A stretch of 64,000 nt of DNA from Elymus sibiricus (taxonomy: Eukaryota; Streptophyta; Magnoliopsida; Poales; Poaceae). The notes beneath the pieces were generated by a model. It made no database searches. It had not been told where the DNA came from and worked only from the letters and a program-made list of their open reading frames with translations. Location: the NCBI GenBank assembly GCA_039707655.1, contig CM077675.1, forward strand, positions 419,945,162 to 420,009,161. The letters are read 5' to 3'. A program made the translations under genes and the position numbers. This document shows positions 54,661 to 64,000 of this stretch, piece after piece (position 1 is the stretch's first letter; each line of letters begins with the position of its first letter).

Positions 54661-56240
54661 GATGAGTCCCTTTAATGATCCGGTAAATGAGCAGAAATGA
54701 TTCTTGCGTTTTTCCTCACATGTGACCCTGAGTTATCGAACCCACGAGAGCAACCTAAGGGTTTCTAACAAGCTTTACAAGAGAATTAAGTTCCAGTTTA
54801 TGGACTGGATCCAATCAAGTTGCATAGTTGAACACTTATAAATAAAAGTAGGCATGGGTATGGACTTATATTATTACAACCATATATTTGCGAACGGGGT
54901 CATCATGATATTCGTTGGTGCTCTGGAACTTGCATCGGGATGTTCTTGTAACGTTTTGAATTGTGGGATGTGTTCAAATTTCATCTTAACCGGCACGCGT
55001 CCTGCATCAAGAGTCAGTTATCCAATCGAAGACCCTATCCATCACGCGGGGCTTCTTGTTGCGCCATCCATCCATGGCATGTGACATCGCTCAGCCTAGC
55101 CGTTGCTCACAAAATGCAAAGTTGCACCTGCTTAGCCTCCATGCCATGCATCTCGAGCCTATGTGACAAGGAAAAGGCACCATCGTCACCGTCGGTGTGT
55201 GCCTTTGCCCGACATCCGCCTATGACGACAATGTGAGGAATGTCGAAGGTAGGTGATGGATAGATTAACTATTTGGTAGATTGTAGGAGAAAAGTATAAA
55301 ACAGTTCCCGAATGTCCTTTACTAGTTTTATGTACGTTCTGAAGTAGGTTGCTGTAAGAAGGTCAACGTTGGCTTTGTTCCCCTGTCTTTGGATGTGATG
55401 TGTTTTATTTGTCCGTCCTTTAGTTTCAGACCATGTTTAATTTTTATGTGAAAATATTGTGTGCTTACTCTGTTTTTAAGTTCTAGTATGAGACCTGGTC
55501 AATGTTCTTTGTGAAAAATAACATGGAGAATCAAAATAACAGTACTCAAAATAAAGACATCACAACAGCAAACATAACCTAGAGCCAACAACTATTCAGA
55601 CCCCTCTTGCTTAATTCTTAAGTTGTTCTATGACTTCTTTGATTCCAGCAGTTGCAAGTTCCACTTTCTTCTCTGTTTTGATTATCCATCAAGTTCTTCC
55701 CTGATTTTCTACAGTGGCCAGGAGACAACCAGCTGCCTCGGTATCTATAGCAAGTTCATTGACGGGCTTATAAATTTGCCCCCAATGAAGTGCAATGTAT
55801 AGAGGAGGTGAACTTCCTGACATACCAAGAAATCTCTTATATACAGTAGGTCCAAGCAAACCTAGTTACAGGGCACCAAAGAGTATATCAGCAACCTCTC
55901 ATAGAGCTAAAAGTTGGAATGTTCATCCCCTTTGCCACTCATAGGTGATTTTTTTTCCTGGTAAGCTTGGCATAGGAAAAATATGGACTTTTGATTGACG
56001 GTTAGATTCCTAAAAGATATTGCATTTTCTAAAGCGATCTAGTGGTAAAGTTGCAATTTTTTCAAGCCCCAAAGCCGTCTTCTCCCTCTGACAGTTGTCA
56101 CTCTTTGTCAACCTTGTGCTTATTAATTTAGTGTATTTTGAATCATGATATATTCCAATGGCCTATAATTGGCATTTTTTGACATAATTGTGATGCATAT
56201 CTATTGGACAATGTAGACAATAATCTGACCTTCATTGCAG
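54661..56240. other. No gene recognised (upstream of pyruvate carrier array)
   Basis: There are several short open frames (for example 54854-55236) without recognisable domains. The first exon of the pyruvate carrier (the N-terminal part before HFWAP) was looked for and not found here. Confidence 0.45.
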
Positions 56241-57184
56241 TTCATTTTTGGGCTCCAACATATAAATGGGGGATCAGTATTGTGAACACAGCTGGCTTTC
56301 CTAAGCCTCCTGAAAAGATATCCTATCCTCGGTAAGTTGGTACATCCAACGAGCATTTCAGGGCAGCATGCCATTAGTTTACCATTTTATTTATTCTTGT
56401 GTTCTGGTCACATGCTTGCTCTCTTGTATGGGATGCAGCAGTTGCCTGCACTGGAGTCATCTAGTCACGCTACAGCCTGGTTATCACACTGGTAAGCGAT
56501 AGATACCACCATCCTTTCATTATTGTGTGTACTAAATCTTATAAGGTGACGCCAAATTTGGGTGACGTCGATTACTTGAATGAAGTATATATTTTAAGCA
56601 TTGTCATCTCTTGGTGCTAAGATATCGGTTTTGCGTTGATCATCTCATATTCTACTGTTTTAACTTGATGGCTCCCTGGATTGGGCTGTTGATTTTTAGT
56701 TGTTTGTTGAAAGTATGATTCATATTCCTGTGCCATCTCTTTCCACCTGCTGTCATGTATTGTTTAAAGTTTAATGACTCCCTGGACTGGGTTGTTGATG
56801 TTCAGTTGTCTGTTGAATTCTTGAATATACGATCCATTCGTATTCCTGAGCATCTCCTTCCACCTGCTATCATGTGTTGTTTCCAGTTTAAACTGTTGCT
56901 CATCTGATCAACACATTGCTTTTTTCAGAAAAGCTGGAACTTTTTCAGCGATAATGTTGCGATGGTGGGCACAGGCCTAGCCTATACCATCTCCCACGTA
57001 AAATAAGGTATGTTCGATAGTCGATACAAAGCTAGCTACTCCCTGCCAGTTACTTGATGATGTCTCGGAAGGGAAGGAGATGACATGGTTTGTGTGGGTT
57101 GAATCTTCTTTTTTTTGCAATTGCAGGAAGTACTACTTCTCTGATGATGATAAGGAGGCTGCTGTTGCATCACTGGAAGGATAG
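56241..57184 (+). pseudogene. Mitochondrial pyruvate carrier (MPC2-like) pseudogene, copy 1
   Basis: Four splice-flanked segments follow the plant MPC protein. A (56241-56331) gives HFWAPTYKWGISIVNTAGFP and KPPEKISYPR. B (56439-56491) gives AVACTGVI*SRYSLVITL with TAG (56462-56464) where Trp is conserved. C (56939-57007) gives KSWNFFSDNVAMVGTGL, then a shifted frame. D (57127-57184) gives KYYFSDDDKEAAVASLEG. MPC imports pyruvate across the inner mitochondrial membrane. The stop, the frameshift and the absent first exon make this copy non-functional. Confidence 0.82.
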
Positions 57185-57206
57185 CTACAGCATGGTTATC
57201 ACACCG
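57185..57206 (+). pseudogene. Partial MPC exon B fused to exon D
   Basis: Directly after the copy 1 stop codon comes CTACAGCATGGTTATCACAC, the end of exon B, followed by its donor (GTAAGCAGTAG). This exon D/exon B joint marks an unequal-exchange breakpoint in the array. Confidence 0.7.
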
Positions 57207-57484
57207 GTAAGCAGTAGATACTACCATCCGTTTTCGTTATTGTATGCACTGAAACTTATAAGTTGATGCATATTATATATATCTTGACTGAAGTATACAA
57301 TCTAAGACTTAGCACTTGTTGCTGCTAAGTTAACTAGCTTTGCATAAATCTTGTCATATTGTACTCTTTTTAACTTGATGGCTCCCTTGACTGGGCTGCT
57401 GATGAGTGTTGAATATATGATTCATTCATCTTCGTGAGCTATCTCCTTCCACCTGCTAGTACATCAGTTGAATTACAGTAAGCC

Positions 57485-57525
<41 letters not shown>
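57485..57525. repeat. (TA)10(GA)10 microsatellite
   Basis: TA units run 57485-57504 and GA units 57505-57525, immediately left of the palindromic element end. Confidence 0.95.
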
Positions 57526-57531
57526 TAGCAC

Positions 57532-57555
57532 TATTCTGATCCTAGGATCAGAATA
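57532..57555. repeat. Perfect 24-bp palindrome at the element's left end
   Basis: TATTCTGATCCT and its exact inverse AGGATCAGAATA adjoin with no spacer. The right end (61601-61630) has a similar but imperfect pair built on GATCAGAATA. Confidence 0.93.
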
Positions 57556-57619
57556 ACTATTATGATAACAACCAGCCCTATAAGGGCCCGATCAGATGTT
57601 CCCGAACTTGCCGAACCAG

Positions 57620-58190
57620 CAGCTAAAAAAGAAAAGAAAAAACCACCCACCAGGCCACGAACTGCCCACCACCTGGATCGCCGCCGAGCTCCCACCCCGT
57701 CCCCGACCACCCCTCCCCCCGGCGCGACGTCCCCAGATCCCCCGCCGCCGTGGCGACCTCCCAGTTCCCCGCAGCCACGCGACCTTCCCGGACCTCCTGC
57801 CGTTGTGCCACGACCGAACCCCTGACCTCCCTACCGCTGCTGCGTCGACCTCCCAGATCCCCGCCGCTGCGCGATCTCCCGGACCTCCAGACGCCGCACC
57901 ATGACCAGACCCCAGACCTGTCTACCGCGGCCGCGGCCACACCCCGCCTCCAACCACCTCGCCGACCACCACAACCCCTCTTCCCACCCGCCTCTAACCA
58001 CCTCGCTTCCCCCGCACCGCCACAAGGACTTCTCCTCCCCTTGATGCTCGGCCGGATCCTCTGTTCCTCCACGGGTCCGGCCAACCGCGACGCCGGCCGC
58101 GGATCCGCCCCCGGGACCAATCCCGACGACGCCTGCCTCCACCACGCACCGGTGCCCACTGAACTCTGACCATGACGACCAATGCCGATG
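57620..58190 (+). other. GC-rich genic-looking segment inside the element
   Basis: Pro/Arg-rich open frames occur on both strands. The plus strand ends with GACCATGACGACCAATGCCG then ATGTTGCAG/GTATTG, resembling a start codon and splice donor followed by a CT-rich intron. It could be a captured gene promoter/first exon. No domain was recognised. Confidence 0.35.
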
Positions 58191-58573
58191 TTGCAGGTAT
58201 TGCCTCTCCCTTCCTCTCCCCGATCTCTCTCTCTCTTTAATAATCTCTGTCTTTTCTGTACGATTTGAACTTCTCCGAATTTGCACAAAAAAATAACTGC
58301 AAAAATGTTTCTGTATTTGGCTTATGAAGTCTGAACTGCAGGTCTTCTCTCTTCGACCGGGCGTTGCTCTAGATGAGCAGCAACAGCAACACAAAACAAA
58401 TTAAAAATCGAGCTCAGGCTCATGCACACCTCTCTTCTCACGCTCGTCGCAGCCAGCGCATCCGCTGCTCTTGCGAGACGTTTGCCGCTGCTACTTCTGT
58501 GTGTTGCAATGTTCTTTCATGGTGTTTTGCGTTTGTTGCCCGCTAGGTGTTTGGGAAAATGTCTACCAGGGAG

Positions 58574-58855
58574 ATGTTGTGGAGTTCATTGATGACTGAA
58601 GATAGAACAAAAAGCACCATTTTAGATTCTTTTTTGGTTGATGCCCCATGAAGTATTTTTGTGGAAATTCTTATGGTTGGTTGTAACAACTTCACTTGAC
58701 GGCAAACAATGTTATGCTGTGGAATTCATTGATGGCTGAAGATAGAACAAAAAGCACCATTTTAGATTCTTTTTTGGTTGATGCCCCATGAAGTATTTTT
58801 GTGGAAATTCTTATGGTTGGTTGTAACAACTTCACTTGACGGCATACAATGTTAT
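58574..58855. repeat. 140-bp tandem duplication (two units)
   Basis: Units 58574-58713 and 58714-58853 (ATGTTGTGGAGTTCATTG / ATGCTGTGGAATTCATTG ... ACAATGTTAT) differ at only a few positions, so the duplication is recent relative to the surrounding repeats. Confidence 0.9.
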
Positions 58856-58869
58856 TTTTTGTTTAATTT

Positions 58870-61620
58870 AGAAGTTCAGCTCACAGGCAGCCAAATCGAG
58901 GTGTGCTTTGATCATGAGGCTGACCGAGAAGTTCACCCTTGACATCGTGAAAGGTTCAATGTGTGAACAATCTGCGGGATTTGCTACTGTACATATGTAC
59001 TTCAGTTGGTGTCCAACGTGCGTGCAGGCGTGTAAATGTGTTATGTGTCTTCTTCATCTTGCATTATGAAGTTCATCCGTCGGCGTCCGGATAGTTCACA
59101 AGTTCGTGCAAAAAAATGCATACAAACTTTTTAAAATTGTTCCCAAAAACATATTCATATGAAAAACTAACTATTTTTCATTCTAGACAAAGCAAAATTA
59201 CTAAACATCTATATAATTATTTACCATAACCCGAGTTTCTAAGTTCAAAAATATTCCAAACAGAGACGTCCAAAAGAGAAAAATAAAACAAAACAAGCAC
59301 GGCACACGAAAAAAATGTTGAAGGTCAGAATAGGGTAAGAGAGAAGTTTGATGTTAACACAAAAATAGGAATTTCCCCGTGTCTAAAGAATAAAATGAAG
59401 AAGTTGAAATAAAAAAGTCTGAGAAGTTCAAATTAAAATAGCAGAGAAGTTCGAAGTTTATGAAAAACTCACATTTTTTTCTCGTTACTAAAGAGTAAAA
59501 TGAAGAAGTTCAAATAAAAAAGCTGAGAAGTTCAAATTAAACTCGTGAAATTCCTTACACGGAAAACATACCAATTTTATTGTCCCTGTTTATAAAATAA
59601 ATACATAGAAGTTCAAAATAAAAAAGCTCAGAAGTTCATATTAAATAATGAAGTAGTTCGACGTGTAAAGCAACCCGGATTTTTTTCTTTACTAAATTAG
59701 GAAAAGAGAGAACTTCAAACAAAAACGTGACAGAAGTTCATAGTGAAAACAACGAGAAGTTCAAGTACTACAAGGAATGCGTTTTAGGTGAGAATAAAAT
59801 AATAGAAAAATAAAGGCTTAAAAGGTTTGTTGAAAGAAGTTCACGTGCTCTGCCCGGGAAAGTTCAAAAATTCTTGCAAGAGAGATTCACCTTGTATTTC
59901 CATGTTCAAAAATAGAAAAAAAAATTGTTTTTTGTGTTTTAAAATAATTCTCTCAATCCACAAAGAAGTTCAGTTATTATTTGGGAGCAATTCGATTTCA
60001 AAAAGAAAATCAAAAATTCAAACTATGAAAAACGAAGAAAGTTCACGTACTACACGGTGTGTGTTTAATATGAGAAAAATGAATAAAAAGGCAAGCTCCA
60101 ATTTTATTTTATTTTGCTATAAGTTCAAGTCCTCAGTCGGAGAAAGTTAGAAAAATATTGTGAGAAAGTTTTGTACAAAAAGGAATATCATTTGTGTAAC
60201 ACCGACGAATGGGTGAGAAATTACAAACGAAAATACGCGACAGAAGTTCAACGTGGAAACAGTAGGAAGTTCAACTACTACACTAAATGAATTTCAGATG
60301 AAAATCTTTTAAACCGTCGCGAGTATGAAAAAAATGATCAAGACGGAAAAGTTGCCTGTTTACAGCAGCTTTCCATCGGTATATCACTTGCTCAATTCCG
60401 GTGAGTGGATGGAGAGCTACGAGCAAAAAATAGCACGTGAAGAAACAGAGTGAAGTTCAGGTAGACGTGCTGATGAAGTTCAAGTTCTTCACGCGGTGCA
60501 TTTTCGAAGACTCTGTTTCGCGATAAAGACAGAACGCATGATCTCGCTGTTTTCAAAATTGCTTGAAAACGGCTAGGAATCAGAGAAAACCATCTACATG
60601 AAAAAGTTTCGTATTTTCCGTAGCTTTTCAACGGTATATTATTTGCCCCATTCCGATAAAGTTTGTAAAAATGACGGGCAAAATACGTTTTTAGCCATTT
60701 TCAAAATTGACTCAAAACCATAAACAATTGGAAGAAACGATCTACATATAAAAGATTCGCATTTCTTCAAGCTTTCCAATGTCATATCATTTGCTGCATT
60801 CCGACAAACCATTGAGAAAAAAACGTGAAAATACGAACTCGGTGGGACTTCGGCCATTTTCAAAATTACTTTTAAACCGTCCATAGTTAGAACAAACTTT
60901 TTATATGGAAAGATGCGCATTTTCATAAGCTTTGCAACGCCATATCATATGCGTCGATAGGACTAGCCGTTTTCAAATTAACCCCGAAATACGAACCCGG
61001 CTGTTCGGTTTCCAATATTCCGCCATTTTTGACATTCCTCTTAATCCGTAGGGAATTTGGAAAAATGTTCAACATGTGAAATGAGCGAATTTGCAGCAGC
61101 TATCCAACGCCATCTCATTTGCCTCATTCCGATAAACGGTTTAGAAATAGCGTCAAAAATACTATTCATGTTTTTTGTATTAACAAAAACGGTTTTCAAA
61201 ACTGCTTTTAAACCATTTAGATTTTGACAAAAATTCAACTTAGGCCGTGACCGTCGTGTCCACAGCTTTCCAACGGTATATTGCAAGCCTCATTTGGACA
61301 ATGTTACGGGAAGTTCAACCTGTCACCAAGGGAAGTTCAGGTCGAACAACTCAGGTAGTAAAATTGCAACAGACGCAAGTTCATCACGTCCCGAGAGCAA
61401 ATCCGCCAACGAGCGAGATTCCTATTTAAAATGGGCATTTAGTTGCTAAAAACCGTTCCCAGATTACACTTACATCACATAGAACATGACTGACCAGAAA
61501 AATTCGCGCGGGGAGACACGGTTGCGAAGATAGCCCGAAGGTCGGGTTCCTACAGAGGGAAGTTCAAGTTGTGTAACTCAAGAAGTTCAACCCGTGATCA
61601 GAATAATATTCTGATCCCGT
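58870..61620. repeat. GAAGTTC-word repeat block
   Basis: AGAAGTTCA and variants recur dozens of times at irregular spacing, in a mainly plus-strand orientation, in A-rich context. From about 60300 they alternate with longer degenerate units (CATTTTCAAAATTG, TTTCCAACG-type, ATATCATTTGC). No coding sequence is supported. Confidence 0.8.
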
Positions 61621-61635
61621 GATCAGAATAGTCTT

Positions 61636-61639
<4 letters not shown>

Positions 61640-61722
<83 letters not shown>
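61640..61722. repeat. (TA)41 microsatellite
   Basis: An uninterrupted TA run lies right of the palindromic element. Confidence 0.95.
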
Positions 61723-61724
<2 letters not shown>

Positions 61725-61871
61725 TTTTATGAAGGTGTTCCTGAACTACATACAATACTCTGATGTATCTACTGTGAAGTACCTTGTTATTTTAATTCCT
61801 CTGTTACTGCATTGTTTCAAAATTGAACTGTTGCTCATCTCATTGCTCTGCAACGCTGCATCTTTGTTCTG

Positions 61872-62259
61872 AAAAAACTGGAGTCTTTTTAGCGTTAATG
61901 TTGTGATAGCCGGGACATGCCTGTACCAGCTCTCTTTTAAAATAAGATTTGTTCATTTGTTCGATAGGAAGCTAGCTACTCCCTGTCAGTTTGTTGCTTA
62001 ACGATGTCTCGGAAGGCTAAGACGATGGCATGGTCTGTGTGGGTTGAATCTACTTCGTTTGCATTGCAGGAAGGACTACTTCTCTGATGACGAAAAGGAG
62101 ACTGCTGCTGCTGCATCACTGGACGGACATCGACGGCGTGCCGACATGACTAATAACCGCAGGAAGTCGAGTCAGGTTTCTGATATGCTCCCTTCTATGA
62201 GTTCTTTTTTGTTCTGCAGTGTTACGGTGGCAACTTGCCTTATTAGAAATGCTTTTTAA
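61872..62259 (+). pseudogene. MPC2-like pseudogene, copy 2 (exons C and D)
   Basis: Exon C (61872-61946) can be read as NWSLFSVNVVIAGTCLYQLS, but its acceptor is altered (TTCTG instead of TTCAG) and its donor is AT instead of GT. Exon D (from 62070) gives KDYFSDDEKETAAAASLDG and has lost its stop, reading on to about 62257. Exons A and B are absent, replaced by the 4.1-kb element to the left. Confidence 0.78.
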
Positions 62260-62524
62260 CCGGTGTCAATACTTTTGGGAATTGCTATTAAAATCCTAGC
62301 ATTATGTTATATGGGGTGCTGATTTCTTTGACATGGTGGTGGGAAAGCAGTTTGATTCGTTTTTGAGTTGTTGATTGATTGTCCACTCGACATGAGATTA
62401 AATTGCATAAGTTCTCATCCAGATTATTTTTTGGATCACTCACTCACTATAAAGCAATTAGTTTACTGCCCTTTAATTATTCTTGTGCTCTACCCAAATG
62501 CTAATTCTGTTATATGGCGTGCAG

Positions 62525-62960
62525 CGGTTGCGTGCACTAGAGTTGTCTGGTCACGCTACCGCATGGTTATCACACTGGTAAGCTGCTCCCTGTACTGGGA
62601 TGTTGTGTTTCTGTTGTTTGTCGAATATACGATTCATTAAATTCATATTCCTGAGCAATATCCTTCCACCAGCTATCATGTATTGCTTCCAGTTTGAATA
62701 GTTGCTCATCTCATCGACACATTATCAGTCTTTTCAGGAAACTGGAACATTTCCTGTACCAGCTCTCCTGTAAAATAAGGTTCATTCGATACGAAGCTAA
62801 CTACTCCCTGTCAGTTTGTTGCTTGATGATGTCTCTGACCGTAAAGGAGATGACATGGGCTGTTTGGGTTGAATCTCCTTTGTTTGCGTTGCAGGAAGAC
62901 AACTTCTCTGATGATGAAAAGGAGGTGGCTGCTGCTGCGGCGGCTTCATTGGATGGATAG
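62525..62960 (+). pseudogene. MPC2-like pseudogene, copy 3 (exons B, C, D)
   Basis: Exon B (62525-62577) gives AVACTRVVWSRYRMVITL with the Trp intact. Exon C (62738-62779) has an internal deletion joining GAAACTGGAACATTT to CCTGTACCAGC. Exon D (62895-62960) ends at TAG but has a one-base loss near its start. Spacing and intron sequence match copies 1 and 2. Confidence 0.8.
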
Positions 62961-63862
62961 CGCCGGCCGGCCGACAGGACTAATAAACGGCTGAAACGTT
63001 GAGTCAGGTTTCTGATATGCTCCCTGCTATGTTGTTTTTGTTTTGCAAGTGCTACAGTGGTAGTGACTGGACTTTATAATAATGCTTTTAACCTGTGACA
63101 TACTTTTGGGAATTGCTGTTAAAATCCAAGCATTTGTTTAGTCATCCAGCCAAAAGCTTGAAAAATTGATACCGGGGATGGTTTCTTTGACATGGTGGTG
63201 GGAAAGAAGTTTGGTTTGAGTTGTTAATTGGTTGTCCATTCCACAAGAGATAAAAAGGCATAAGGAATTTTCTATATAGTGTCTTTTTCGGGTCACTCAC
63301 TCAGTCACTGAAGCATTTAGTTTGTGAAATTGCTTTGCTTTCTAAATCTATGCATTGCCTTTTTACTGTGCTGTGCTCGCAAATATCAGGGAATAGTATC
63401 CCTTTTTACTTTCTGTTTGATGTCGGTCCAATAGTGATGTTGGTATTTTCTCGGAGACACTCTGCTGTTGTAGAAACTTCAATTGTATTTGTGTAGCACG
63501 GTGATGGGGTTGGTCAATATCGAGAAGTATTTTGGTATGCCACCACCAAATCAGTGAACAAAGAGATTGACTGGCTGGATTTCCATGACATAGTCGTTAA
63601 TTCGAAATAGGCTGAGGCAACAATTTGTGACCTTTGTATATCATAAGACGATATATCTGCTTGTTGAATATATGAAGCAAATGCCCGAGCCATCACCTCA
63701 CACGTGCTGTATAAATACCTTTTTATGAATGTGTTCCTAAACTGCATACAATAAGTCGATCTGATGTGAAGTACCTTGTGATGTTCATTCCACTGTTCCT
63801 GTATTGTTTGAAAATTGAACTGTTTCCCACCTCATTGCTCTCCAATGTTGCATCTTTTTCAG

Positions 63863-64000
63863 AAAAGCTGGCACCTTTTCATCGTTGATGTTGTGATGGC
63901 CAGCAGAGACTTGTACCAGCCCTCCTATAAAATAAGGTTCGTTCATTAAACTCAGATTATACTCGTTGATGCAGGACTTCTTTTTGTTGAGTGAAATGGT
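63863..64000 (+). pseudogene. MPC2-like pseudogene, copy 4 (exon C, runs off window)
   Basis: The TTTTTCAG acceptor, then exon C (63863-63936) giving KSWHLFIVDVVMASRDLYQ, and a normal GT donor. A GATGCAG acceptor at 63974 starts a shortened exon D-like stretch that runs to the window end. Intron sequence before it (63710-63860) matches 61725-61871. Confidence 0.75.

Larger units (their letters stand above)
57530..61632. mobile_element. 4.1-kb element with palindromic termini (class uncertain)
   Basis: Left end ACTATTCTGATCCTAGGATC and inverted right end ACTATTCTGATCACGGGATC share 12 terminal bases plus an inner GGATCAGAATA. TA-rich microsatellite lies on both sides and MPC introns lie beyond, showing insertion into that array. 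The interior has a GC-rich genic-looking part (57620-58190), a 140-bp tandem duplication and a GAAGTTC-rich part. No transposase was recognised. Confidence 0.65.

Noticed and set aside
57623..58394. Long antisense frames (up to about 220 codons), Gly/Arg-rich
   Set aside because: GC-rich sequence with open frames in several phases at once, without domain or start context; treated as a composition effect.

Overview
The window is plant nuclear DNA from a large grass genome, most likely a Triticeae cereal (wheat, Aegilops or barley group). This rests on the mobile elements: Au-type SINEs, a Cassandra-type TRIM with 5S-like LTRs, Gypsy LTRs of the Triticeae TGATACGTC type with tRNA-Asp primer sites, PIF/Harbinger elements with TTA target duplications, a CACTA terminus and a Helitron. 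There are no prokaryotic operons. Family names that need a TREP-type database search are marked tentative.

Positions 1-31.9 kb are a nest of transposons whose borders can be read from target-site duplications (TSDs). LTR fragments (1-3268) are followed by the end of a Harbinger-type element (to 3769). Next is a second Harbinger element (3789-31916, TSD TTA) split by a minus-strand Athila-like Gypsy element B (4650-31049, TSD CTCCA). B carries a tandemly duplicated gag-protease block and a decayed pol with a mutated reverse-transcriptase active site. Two plus-strand insertions sit inside B: a solo LTR (8237-9811, TSD GGTAT), and an unusual LTR-internal-LTR-internal-LTR array (14320-27148, TSD ATATA). 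The array encodes only a gag-remnant/protease protein, twice.

Positions 31.9-39.5 kb hold the best host gene, an apparently intact calmodulin-binding-domain protein on the minus strand (36803-38557) with a probable 5'UTR intron. Its 3' flank exists twice (about 31.95-32.86 kb and 34.5-36.8 kb). The two copies carry different insertions, so each serves as the empty site for the other. Between them lies a complete Cassandra-type TRIM (33082-33804).

Positions 39.5-47 kb hold a decayed LINE reverse transcriptase, a Harbinger-type element with an intact 250-codon ORF (44190-45584), a MATH-domain gene lacking its BTB half (45852-46433), and a CACTA terminus.

Positions 47-52 kb form another nest. 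A 5'-truncated LINE with a 16-bp TSD is split by a Helitron (47431-51699). Removing the Helitron rejoins the LINE RNase H reading frame exactly. The Helitron contains a Mutator-type element (9-bp TSD) and gene-like, probably captured sequence.

Positions 52-64 kb hold a GCCATGG-rich repeat block and a tandem array of decayed 3' exons of a mitochondrial pyruvate carrier gene. The array is split by a 4.1-kb element with palindromic ends filled with GAAGTTC words and bordered by TA-rich microsatellites.
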